NCBI GenBank assembly: GCA_045637485.1
Contig: JAZTZK010000124.1
Location: forward strand, 1 to 5,921
Source of the DNA: UBA2862 sp045637485
GTDB taxonomy: Bacteria; Bacillota; Clostridia; Christensenellales; Aristaeellaceae
Length of the DNA: 5,921 bases
Reading direction: 5' to 3'
The notes below the pieces were generated by a model, which was not told where the DNA came from, did not search any database, and saw nothing but the letters and a program-made list of their open reading frames with translations. A program made the position numbers and the translations under genes. Of the stretch, positions 1-5,709 are shown in pieces (the stretch's first letter is position 1; every line of letters begins with the position of its first letter).

Positions 1-43
1 GGGGAGGTGGCCCCGCCCCAGGCGGGGTCGGAGGGGTTCCACC
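1..43. repeat. GC-rich hairpin repeat, cut by window edge
   Basis: A perfect 7-bp stem (CCCCGCC at 11-17, GGCGGGG at 21-27, loop CCA) is embedded between GGGGAGGTGG and GGAGGGGTTCC. A second short pairing, GGTGG at 6-10 with CCACC at 39-43, could enclose it. The layout 'GGGGAGGTGGC - variable hairpin - GGAGGGGTT' resembles dispersed intergenic repeats I recall from Firmicutes genomes; that match is from memory and not checked here. There is no T-run on either side, so it is not a typical intrinsic terminator, although it is the strongest hairpin downstream of the permease gene and could still end the operon mRNA. The left part is probably missing. Confidence 0.45.
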
Positions 44-114
44 GTGTCGACCCTGAGCTGTAGCAAAACCGTTGCTGACATTGCCGTCAGTCATGGGGAA
101 GCCTTCCTGTAAAT
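44..114. other. Short intergenic stretch with small weak hairpins
   Basis: This noncoding stretch lies between the end of the permease gene and the left-edge repeat. It holds three weak inverted repeats: AGCAA/TTGCT (62-66 with 72-76), CTGAC/GTCAG (75-79 with 86-90) and GGAAG/CTTCC (97-101 with 103-107). None is followed by a T-tract on the minus strand, so no canonical terminator can be called. No open frame with a plausible start is visible. Confidence 0.4.
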
Positions 115-978
115 CTACTGACCCTTGGGTTTCATGTTGACGCAGAGTATGCCTGCGAGAAACAGCGCCGTCCCGGCGACGATCCAGCCGGTGATGCGCT
201 CATGGTACAGCAGCGCCGCCCACAGGAGGGAGAGCAGCACCGTGGAGCTCTGGACCACCGTCGCCACGAATATGGGCACCGTCTTGAAGCCCTCGGCCTG
301 CAGAAGAAAGCCTGCGCCGGTGATCGCGCCGAGGATCAGCATGGCGACGGCGGCGGGCAGGCGAATGGGGCCCGTCAAAGCCGGGCCGGTCAGGGGCAGC
401 ACGCCGCCGGCGCACAATCCGCCGATCAGGAACATGGAGTTGTTCAGCTCCACGGTCTCCAGCCTGTCCAGCAGCTTCTTCTGGCAAACGGAGAACAGCG
501 AAGCGCCGATGCCCGCGATGACGAAGGCGATCAGCAGTGGACCCTGGCCGCCGATAAACGCATCCGTCGGCATGCCGTTCCAGGTGAGCAGCATGATGCC
601 GGACACGCACATAAACGCCCCGGCAATGGCCTGCCGGGTGACCTTCTCCTTCAGCACCAGCGTGGAGAACAGCAGTATCACCACGGTCTGCACCGGCCAG
701 ATCACCACGTTGCCGTAGGAAAAGCCGTGCATCACGCCGTAGTTTTCGCCCAGGTAGTGCAGCGTCTTGGCGATGCCGCCGAACACAACCACCCGGTTCG
801 CCAGCGTCAGGTGGGGCTTTTTACCCCGGAACACCTGCAACAGCAGCAGGAACAGCACTCCCAGCGCAAAGCGCAGGAAGGACACCATAAACGGGGAAAA
901 GGCGGTGGCGGTGGTCTTGATCAGTATGCCGCCGAAACTGAATATCAGCGCCTGAAGAAGCAGGTAAACGTAGCCCAT
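115..978 (-). CDS. DMT superfamily (EamA) membrane permease
   Basis: Predicted inner-membrane permease of 287 aa, the usual size for the drug/metabolite transporter superfamily. About ten hydrophobic segments are arranged as two EamA repeats. The first runs roughly over residues 1-132 and ends with the typical charged turn LKEKVT (109-114) before its last helix. The second runs roughly over 147-283 and has the matching turn YHERIT (258-263). Family members move amino acids, nucleosides, sugar derivatives and other small metabolites; specificity cannot be read from sequence. The ATG at 978 is preferred because AAGGA (986-990) lies 7 nt upstream and the protein then begins directly in helix 1. 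A longer form from ATG 1020 or TTG 1023 would add 14-15 polar residues. It is last in the operon, 82 nt after the cyclase gene, so it probably carries the pathway substrate or a product; direction is unknown. Confidence 0.88.
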   Translation of the reverse strand: MGYVYLLLQALIFSFGGILIKTTATAFSPFMVSFLRFALGVLFLLLLQVFRGKKPHLTLANRVVVFGGIAKTLHYLGENYGVMHGFSYGNVVIWPVQTVVILLFSTLVLKEKVTRQAIAGAFMCVSGIMLLTWNGMPTDAFIGGQGPLLIAFVIAGIGASLFSVCQKKLLDRLETVELNNSMFLIGGLCAGGVLPLTGPALTGPIRLPAAVAMLILGAITGAGFLLQAEGFKTVPIFVATVVQSSTVLLSLLWAALLYHERITGWIVAGTALFLAGILCVNMKPKGQ

Positions 979-985
979 CGAGGTT

Positions 986-990
986 TCCTT
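986..990 (-). promoter_or_regulatory. Ribosome binding site deciding the permease start
   Basis: AAGGA on the minus strand, 7 nt before the ATG at 976-978. It favours the short permease start, because that protein begins immediately in its first membrane helix. A weaker AGGGG further upstream sits 9 nt from the alternative ATG at 1018-1020, so the longer form is not excluded. Confidence 0.55.
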
Positions 991-1060
991 TCCACACAGT
1001 TCTGGTTTACCGGTCCGCATCAAAGGATACCCCTGTCATGCGGCAGATCCCTTCGTGGCG

Positions 1061-1810
1061 CTACCGGCTGAACTCGGCCAGGCCCTCGATGGCGTAGGCG
1101 CGCACCGGGCAGGAATCCAGGCCGATTATGGGCAGCGGCGCGTAGCTGATGAAGAAGGTGTCGGTCTTCAGCAGGTCCAGGTTTTGCAGCACCTCCAGGA
1201 AGGTGCAGTTCCGGGCCATCAGTATGTCGTGGAAGGGCTTGACGTTGGCCTCGCAGTCCTCGATGGTCACTCCGTCGCCGAAGCCCACGCTCTGTACCCC
1301 GTGGTCCGCCAGCCACTGGGCGGATTCCGCGCCCACATGCAGCCGGTGGTCTGTGGGACCGTTGGTGGCGGGGGTGAAGGGAGGAATGCGGTAGGGGCTG
1401 TCGATGATCACCGTGTCGCCGGGACGGATCTTCGCGCCGAGGTGCTTCTCCAGCGATTCGGCGGTGATCTCCGCGTTCTCGGGCAGTTCGTCGATGACCA
1501 CGTAAAGCCCGCGGCCCATGAACCGGTTCAGCGGCAGCTCTGCCACGCTGGCCCACTCCTCCTCGTGGTGGTAGGGACATTCGCAGTGGGTGCCCAGGTG
1601 ACTGGTCAGGTCCATCAGCGTGTGGAAATCCGGTATCGAACCGCCGGTGTTGAAGCGCCACAGGCGGCAGCGGCGGGATTCCGTGTTGGGGTCCAGGATC
1701 TTGGTCAGGTCGACGATGTGCAGGCTGCCGACGGTGAACTCCTTCGGCGGCAGCTGCTCAGGCTGCTTCCTGGGCGAACCGGCCACCCAGTCGTAGAGCG
1801 TCCTTGCCAT
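1061..1810 (-). CDS. Cyclase-family (kynurenine formamidase-like) metal-dependent hydrolase
   Basis: A 249-aa cytoplasmic protein of the PF04199 cyclase family, which includes kynurenine formamidase KynB and isatin hydrolase. The family signature HxGTHxDxPxH appears as HLGTHCECPYH at residues 71-81, with H71, H75 and H81 kept and Glu77 in place of the usual metal-binding Asp. A second family segment with His194 and Glu206 (FHDILMA...FLEVLQNL) is present. The length is normal and there is no signal peptide. Known members hydrolyse amide bonds or strained rings of small carboxylic acids. Here, beside a dehydratase and an SDR, a role in hydrolysing a keto-acid or lactone intermediate is plausible but inferred. 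The start at 1810 is set by AAGGAGG at 1818-1824, 7 nt upstream. The gene is separated from the RraA-like gene by a 30-bp palindrome, so its expression may be tuned separately. Confidence 0.88.
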   Translation of the reverse strand: MARTLYDWVAGSPRKQPEQLPPKEFTVGSLHIVDLTKILDPNTESRRCRLWRFNTGGSIPDFHTLMDLTSHLGTHCECPYHHEEEWASVAELPLNRFMGRGLYVVIDELPENAEITAESLEKHLGAKIRPGDTVIIDSPYRIPPFTPATNGPTDHRLHVGAESAQWLADHGVQSVGFGDGVTIEDCEANVKPFHDILMARNCTFLEVLQNLDLLKTDTFFISYAPLPIIGLDSCPVRAYAIEGLAEFSR

Positions 1811-1834
1811 GGGTCATCCTCCTTAGATAGTTAT

Positions 1835-1864
1835 GGAAATACCGCACAATTGTGCGGTATTTCC
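1835..1864. promoter_or_regulatory. Perfect 30-bp palindrome between two operon genes
   Basis: The half-site GGAAATACCGCACAA (1835-1849) is followed with no spacer by its exact reverse complement (1850-1864). The symmetry stops at both ends: T1834 faces T1865. It begins at the last base of the RraA-like stop codon and ends 10 nt before the Shine-Dalgarno of the cyclase gene. In RNA it would fold into a 13-bp stem with an AATT loop; in DNA it could be a dimer-binding operator. No U-tract follows on either strand, so it is not a standard intrinsic terminator. Likely roles are an mRNA stability or processing hairpin or an internal operator; the sequence does not decide between them. Confidence 0.85.
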
Positions 1865-2766
1865 TAAAGGCGCACCTGCGGCGCGGCATCCGCGTCTGTC
1901 TGGCGCGCTTCCTCCAGCTCCTTCTCCCAGGTGAGGTGCCGGTATTCATCCGCGCGGGGATCAGTCTCGAACCAGTGCAGGAAGTCCTCTATCATCGGCA
2001 GCGTCCAGCGGGTGTCGATCTGCGCGGTGGTGTATTTCCGGCTCTGGAGCCGATCAAAACCGAAGATGTCCCGCACGTGGGATTTCTCGGCGTTCACCAC
2101 CACATCCTCGGCGAGCTGGGCAGGAATGAAGATCACGCCGCTGATCGTGCCCAATACCACGTCGCCGGGCATGCACACCGCCCGTCCGATGCGGCAGGGC
2201 AGGTTGTAGCTGGTCATCACGCAGTTGCCGATGCCGGTGGGATCCACACCGCGATAGTAGATCTGCAGCCCGTCGATCTTCACGATCTGCTGCAGATCCC
2301 GCACGCCGCCCCAGATCACCGCGCCGCCCTGCCTGGTGCGCGTGCGAATGGCTGTAGACAGGTTGCCGCCCACGTAGGTGCCCTCGATGATCTTGTCGTA
2401 CAGGTCCACGACCACCACGTCGTCCTCCACCAGCGAGTCGATCACCCACTGGTTGTAGAAGCCCCTGTAACCCTCCTCCTTCTCGCCGATCTGCCGAAGC
2501 GCCTTGTCCAGATCCGGCCGGAAGGGCATCATCACGGCGGTCACCGCGCGGCCCACGAGCACGCTGTCGCCGTGGGTCATCCTGAAATCGCATTCCCAGT
2601 TGTTCCGATAGCCCATGTTCCAGAGAGGCCCCCAGGCCTCCTCGAAGGTAATCCTCCGCATCCGCTCAAGCACGTCCTTGCTGACCTTGGGGCGGCCGTC
2701 CGGCAGCCGCTCCCCCGTCCACTCCGGCGTCAGGCGAATGATGGTCTCAGGATCATTGAAAAACAT
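1864..2766 (-). CDS. Long-form RraA / HMG-CHA aldolase-like protein
   Basis: A 300-aa protein with an RraA-like core (PF03737, the 4-hydroxy-4-methyl-2-oxoglutarate/4-carboxy-4-hydroxy-2-oxoadipate aldolase and RraA superfamily, often mislabelled demethylmenaquinone methyltransferase). The core runs roughly over residues 60-230. It has the GGN segment (133-135), the hallmark GGVRD (153-157, R156 and D157 being the substrate/metal pair in aldolases) and PGDVVLG...GVIFIP (200-215). N- and C-terminal extensions of about 50-70 residues make it longer than the 160-240 aa of classical members. A long form of about 300 aa with the same opening (PEWTGERLPDGRPKVSKD, 14-31) is familiar to me from other gut bacteria. 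Several residues around the aldolase site differ (W152 in the usual Asp position, T207 after G206). An aldolase or lyase step releasing pyruvate is a reasonable guess, not shown. The start is supported by GGAGGG at 2773-2778 with a 6-nt spacer. Confidence 0.82.
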   Translation of the reverse strand: MFFNDPETIIRLTPEWTGERLPDGRPKVSKDVLERMRRITFEEAWGPLWNMGYRNNWECDFRMTHGDSVLVGRAVTAVMMPFRPDLDKALRQIGEKEEGYRGFYNQWVIDSLVEDDVVVVDLYDKIIEGTYVGGNLSTAIRTRTRQGGAVIWGGVRDLQQIVKIDGLQIYYRGVDPTGIGNCVMTSYNLPCRIGRAVCMPGDVVLGTISGVIFIPAQLAEDVVVNAEKSHVRDIFGFDRLQSRKYTTAQIDTRWTLPMIEDFLHWFETDPRADEYRHLTWEKELEEARQTDADAAPQVRL

Positions 2767-2791
2767 TCGATTCCCTCCGTTGCAGTTCTGT

Positions 2792-3556
2792 TCAGATCAG
2801 TATAAGGCCCCTGTCCACCCTTATGCCGTCGCCGGTGATGGCGGACGCCCCGGGGCCGCACAGGAACCACACCAGCTCGCCCACATCCCTGGGCGTCACC
2901 TGGCGAAAGGCATCCATATCCGGGTTTTTGCAGTCCAGCGGATTGTAGGCGCTGATCGGCGCGTTGCCCGTCTTGAACTCGATTTTGCAGCCGCCAAGGT
3001 CCACCGCGTTCACTGTGATGCCATCGGTGTACAGCTCCAGCGCCAGCTCCCGCGTGAACATGCGGATCGCCCCCTTGGTCATGGCATAGCCCGCGTCGAA
3101 GCCGGTGGGCCGCTTTCCGTGGATGCTGGAGATATTCACGATGCGCCCGCATTCGCTCTTGCGCAGGTGGGGCAGGCACGCCCGCGCCGCGTGGAAATAG
3201 CCGCCGATGTTGATCTCCCACAGCCGCCGGAGCGTGAGATAGTCGTATTCGTCGATGAAACGGTTCAGCTGCATGGCGGCATTGTTCACCAGTATGTCCA
3301 GCCTGCCCCATCTGTCGATGATCGCGTCCACCATAGCCTGGAGCCGGGCCCCGTCGGTGACATCCGCCCGGTATACGAAGGCCTCGCCGCCCGCGGCCTC
3401 CACTGCCCTGAGGGTCTCCTTCGCGATGGCGGGGTTGGAATTGCAGTTGATGCAGCAGCGCACGCCGTTTTCCGCCAGCACCTTCACCACGCCCGCGCCG
3501 ACGCCCTTGCCGCCGCCCGTCACCAGGGCGACCCGTTCATCCCTTCGGCCATTCAT
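2792..3556 (-). CDS. Short-chain dehydrogenase/reductase (SDR), intact active site
   Basis: Classical SDR of 254 aa, the usual length, and an NAD(P)-dependent oxidoreductase of the cytoplasm. The cofactor motif TGxxxGxG is TGGGKGVG (T13-G20), DV at 65-66 matches the adenine-contacting Asp, and the structural motif is NNAA (91-94). The catalytic tetrad is complete: N116, S144, Y157 and K161 (YAMTK), with the standard 13-residue Ser-Tyr spacing. No acidic residue follows strand 2 clearly (INCNSN), so NADP preference is possible. Between an acid-sugar dehydratase and an RraA-like protein it probably oxidises a hydroxyl of the dehydrated acid or reduces a keto intermediate. The start is supported by GGGAGG at 3564-3569, 7 nt upstream. 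It overlaps the preceding gene by 20 bp, which places its ribosome binding site inside that gene and suggests translational coupling and balanced amounts of both products. Confidence 0.93.
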   Translation of the reverse strand: MNGRRDERVALVTGGGKGVGAGVVKVLAENGVRCCINCNSNPAIAKETLRAVEAAGGEAFVYRADVTDGARLQAMVDAIIDRWGRLDILVNNAAMQLNRFIDEYDYLTLRRLWEINIGGYFHAARACLPHLRKSECGRIVNISSIHGKRPTGFDAGYAMTKGAIRMFTRELALELYTDGITVNAVDLGGCKIEFKTGNAPISAYNPLDCKNPDMDAFRQVTPRDVGELVWFLCGPGASAITGDGIRVDRGLILI

Positions 3557-4253
3557 GGTAGGGCCTCCCTTCCACCCTGCGGCGGTGGGTGTAGTATTGG
3601 GTCATGCCGCCGTCTGCCATCAGGTCGCTGCCGGAGAGCGCCGCCGCCCCCGGCGTCAGCAGGAACGCCACGAGGTCGTTCAGGTATCCCACCTCCGGCA
3701 GCCTGCGGGTCGGATAGCGCATGTCCACGCCATAGTACAGGCCGGACACCGGGCTCCTGCCGTCCGGATCATCCCCGGTGATGCCCTTCTGTATGAAAAA
3801 TGCGCGCACGCCGAACTCGCCGTAATCCTGGTTGACCTCCCTGGAGAGCATCTGCGCGGCGGCACAGCCCATGCTGAACAGCGCGCCGTGGCCCACGGGC
3901 TTTTCGGCGTGGATGCTGTTCAGGTAGATCATGCTCCCGCCGCCGCTTTCCTTCATCAGGTCACAAAACACCTTTGTCACGCACCAGGCGGCCATGGGGC
4001 CCTCGTCGGCGGCGCGGCGCCACTGCTCCTCCGTGACGGCCTCCACGCTGCCGAGGACAGGCGCGGGCGCGGGGTGTATCACCCCCGCAAGCGCGCAGGA
4101 AAACGGTGCGGCCCAGGCCGAAAGCGCCGCCTCGTCCCACAGGCAGACCGCCTTCGGAACCGTCTCCACGCGAAATCCCCTTTCGGCCAGGGCGTCGCGC
4201 ACCTGGCCGGCCTCAGTCATGCGGTCATCCGTCAAAACAACGATGTCCTTCAC
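3537..4253 (-). CDS. Degenerate SDR-fold protein, probable pseudoenzyme
   Basis: A 238-aa protein with the length and strand/helix pattern of an SDR but without its working parts. Aligned by eye, the TGxxxGxG motif becomes T8-D9-D10-R11-M12-T13-E14-A15, losing all three glycines. NNAG becomes HPAP (60-63). The catalytic Asn-Ser-Tyr-Lys set becomes G85, S113, F126, C130, so only Ser survives. The C-terminal SDR signature is kept (LSGSDLMADGG, 206-216), followed by a basic, aromatic tail of about 20 residues. The frame is uninterrupted, so this is divergence and not a broken gene. It starts at GTG with GGAGG (4261-4265) 7 nt upstream, 13 nt after the dehydratase gene, and overlaps the intact SDR gene by 20 bp. 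Both proteins share SIHxxxPxG around the catalytic Ser, suggesting a duplication. A partner or structural subunit of the intact SDR is the best guess. Confidence 0.82.
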   Translation of the reverse strand: MKDIVVLTDDRMTEAGQVRDALAERGFRVETVPKAVCLWDEAALSAWAAPFSCALAGVIHPAPAPVLGSVEAVTEEQWRRAADEGPMAAWCVTKVFCDLMKESGGGSMIYLNSIHAEKPVGHGALFSMGCAAAQMLSREVNQDYGEFGVRAFFIQKGITGDDPDGRSPVSGLYYGVDMRYPTRRLPEVGYLNDLVAFLLTPGAAALSGSDLMADGGMTQYYTHRRRVEGRPYHEWPKG

Positions 4254-4260
4254 GTTATCG

Positions 4261-4265
4261 CCTCC
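4261..4265 (-). promoter_or_regulatory. Ribosome binding site for a GTG start
   Basis: GGAGG on the minus strand, 7 nt before the GTG codon at 4251-4253. This is the same geometry as at the ATG starts in the operon, and it is what identifies GTG as the start of the degenerate SDR. The site lies just beyond the stop codon of the dehydratase gene (4267-4269). Confidence 0.75.
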
Positions 4266-4266
4266 G

Positions 4267-5625
4267 TCAGCTCCACAGCCGGTCGTGGGAATACACGTCG
4301 TCCCAGCGGCTGGTCTCGGCCCACATTTCGGGATAGTCCGGGTGCAGGTGCTCGCGGATCACCTCGTCGTTGTAGTCCTCCACGCCCAGGCCCGGCCTGT
4401 CCGGCACGGCGATGAAGCCGTGATCCACGATCTTCTTCGGCGCGCCGAGCACCATGTCGTCCCACCAGGGCACGTCCACGGAGTGGTTTTCCAGCACGTA
4501 GAAGTTCTCCGTCGCCGCCACGCTGTGCACGCAGGCATAGGCCGAAACCGGGCTCTCCGCCATGTGTACGGCCATCGCCACGCCGTGGCGCTGGGCCAGG
4601 TCGCCGATCTTCTTGTTCTCCAGAATGCCCCCGGAAGAGAGGATATCCGGATGGATCACGCTCACGGCCCGGTTAGTCAGCAGCGGCTCGAAGCCCTCGG
4701 CCAGGAAGATGTCCTCGCCCGTGCAGATCGGCACGGTGGTCGCCTCGCTCAGCCGTTTGTACTGGTCGGTATACTGCCATGGGATCATGTCCTCGGCCCA
4801 GGCGATATTGTAACGCTCGATGCGGCGGCAGAGGCGGATACAGTCCTCCACGCAGATGTGGCCAAAGTGGTCGATGGCCAGCGGGATCTCGTAGCCGATC
4901 ACGTCGCGCACGTCCTTCACATACTGCTCCAGCACGTCCAGGCCCTTTTCCGTCACGTGGATGCCGGTGAACGGATGGGGCACATTGAACATGTCGTAGG
5001 CCCGGTTGCGCAGCTCACGCCTCTCAGCCGGCCCCGCGGCGGATGCCCAGGCCATGCCCTCAAGGGCGTTCATCTCGTCCATCAGGCCCAGCGGGGCGCA
5101 GACCGTGCCCGGCTCACCCTTCAGTATGCCCAGGCCCAGATCCATCTTCAGGAAGGTAAAGCCCCTGTCCATGCGGGCCTTCAGCGCGTTGCCCATGTCC
5201 GTGCCGGTGTGCTTTCCCTCCACGTCGGTATCACAGTAAATGCGGATCCTGTCGCGATATTTGCCGCCCAGCATCTGGTAAACCGGCACGCCGTAGGCCT
5301 TGCCGGCCAGATCCCACAAAGCCACCTCCACACCGCACACGCCGCCGCCCTGGCGCGCAGGGCCGCCGAACTGCCTGACGCGGCGGAACAGCTTCTCCAC
5401 ATTGCAGGGGTTCTCCCCCAGCAGGCGGCTCTTGAGCATCTCGGCGTAGACCCGGTTACCGCCGTCGCGCACCTCGCCCAGGCCCACGATGCCCTGGTTT
5501 GTATAGATCTTCATCAGCGTGCAGTGCATCGGCGCATCCACCACGTCGGTAAAGCGTATGTCGGTGATGCGCAACTGGCTGGGAAAGGAATTGCGGTTGA
5601 TCCCTTCAGCGATGATATTCTCCAT
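4267..5625 (-). CDS. Enolase-superfamily (mandelate racemase/muconate lactonizing) acid-sugar dehydratase-like enzyme
   Basis: A 452-aa protein of the enolase superfamily, Mg-dependent enzymes that abstract a proton next to a carboxylate; most relatives of this type dehydrate sugar acids to 2-keto-3-deoxy acids. Positions count from the upstream ATG at 5631. An N-terminal capping domain (about 20-125) leads into the barrel, with GGGVCGVEVALWDLAGKAYG at 95-114. Metal ligands are D254 (IDHFGH), E280 (WAED) and E306 (TGED). The His-Asp dyad is H356 (AVHMAES) with D329 (HPDILSSGG). Strand 2 carries K162-M163-D164. It is longer than galactonate dehydratase (about 380 aa) because of an insertion near 165-225. 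The substrate is unassigned. The ATG at 5623-5625 is preferred because AGGAG (5633-5637) is 7 nt from it but only 1 nt from the ATG at 5629-5631. It is the first large gene after the promoter. Confidence 0.88.
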   Translation of the reverse strand: MENIIAEGINRNSFPSQLRITDIRFTDVVDAPMHCTLMKIYTNQGIVGLGEVRDGGNRVYAEMLKSRLLGENPCNVEKLFRRVRQFGGPARQGGGVCGVEVALWDLAGKAYGVPVYQMLGGKYRDRIRIYCDTDVEGKHTGTDMGNALKARMDRGFTFLKMDLGLGILKGEPGTVCAPLGLMDEMNALEGMAWASAAGPAERRELRNRAYDMFNVPHPFTGIHVTEKGLDVLEQYVKDVRDVIGYEIPLAIDHFGHICVEDCIRLCRRIERYNIAWAEDMIPWQYTDQYKRLSEATTVPICTGEDIFLAEGFEPLLTNRAVSVIHPDILSSGGILENKKIGDLAQRHGVAMAVHMAESPVSAYACVHSVAATENFYVLENHSVDVPWWDDMVLGAPKKIVDHGFIAVPDRPGLGVEDYNDEVIREHLHPDYPEMWAETSRWDDVYSHDRLWS

Positions 5626-5632
5626 ATTCATT

Positions 5633-5637
5633 CTCCT
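5633..5637 (-). promoter_or_regulatory. Ribosome binding site choosing between two close ATGs
   Basis: AGGAG on the minus strand. Two in-frame ATGs follow, at 5629-5631 (spacer 1 nt, too close) and 5623-5625 (spacer 7 nt, equal to the other genes here). The second is therefore the likely dehydratase start, and the mature protein lacks the two extra N-terminal residues. Confidence 0.65.
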
Positions 5638-5643
5638 CGTGAT

Positions 5644-5697
5644 TCATTGCATATCCGACGGGCAGGGGCAGGCTGGTCCCCCGACTCCAACAGGCAT
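5644..5697 (-). CDS. Possible 17-aa leader peptide
   Basis: A short open frame in the mRNA leader, ATG at 5695-5697 to TGA at 5644-5646, would encode MPVGVGGPACPCPSDMQ. GGAGG at 5707-5711 stands 9 nt upstream, an acceptable ribosome binding site, and its first two bases belong to the 3' arm of the leader hairpin. The stop codon is 6 nt before the dehydratase Shine-Dalgarno. The peptide is Pro/Gly rich with a CPCP stretch. It resembles no family I know. It might be a leader peptide whose translation affects the dehydratase gene, or simply a chance frame; short ORFs are common by chance. Confidence 0.25.
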   Translation of the reverse strand: MPVGVGGPACPCPSDMQ

Positions 5698-5709
5698 GCC
5701 CGGTGTCCT

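Noticed and set aside
11..27. Intrinsic terminator of the operon
   Set aside because: The GC stem is strong, but the minus-strand sequence after it is CCACCTCCCC with no U-tract, so the standard definition is not met; it is listed as a repeat instead.
1015..1043. Hairpin CCGCAT/ATGCGG between the cyclase and permease genes
   Set aside because: Only 6 bp with a 17-nt loop, no U-tract and weak flanking pairing; easily expected by chance in GC-rich DNA.
1852..3781. Two long overlapping plus-strand open frames (1852-2805 and 2615-3781)
   Set aside because: They are antisense to the RraA-like and SDR genes, have low-complexity His/Ala/Pro/Arg composition and no recognisable domains; they are shadows of GC-rich coding on the other strand.
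3537..4253. Calling the degenerate SDR a pseudogene
   Set aside because: The frame is complete with normal length, a well-placed ribosome binding site and a kept C-terminal SDR signature. Substitutions are confined to cofactor and catalytic positions, which fits a pseudoenzyme better than a decaying gene.
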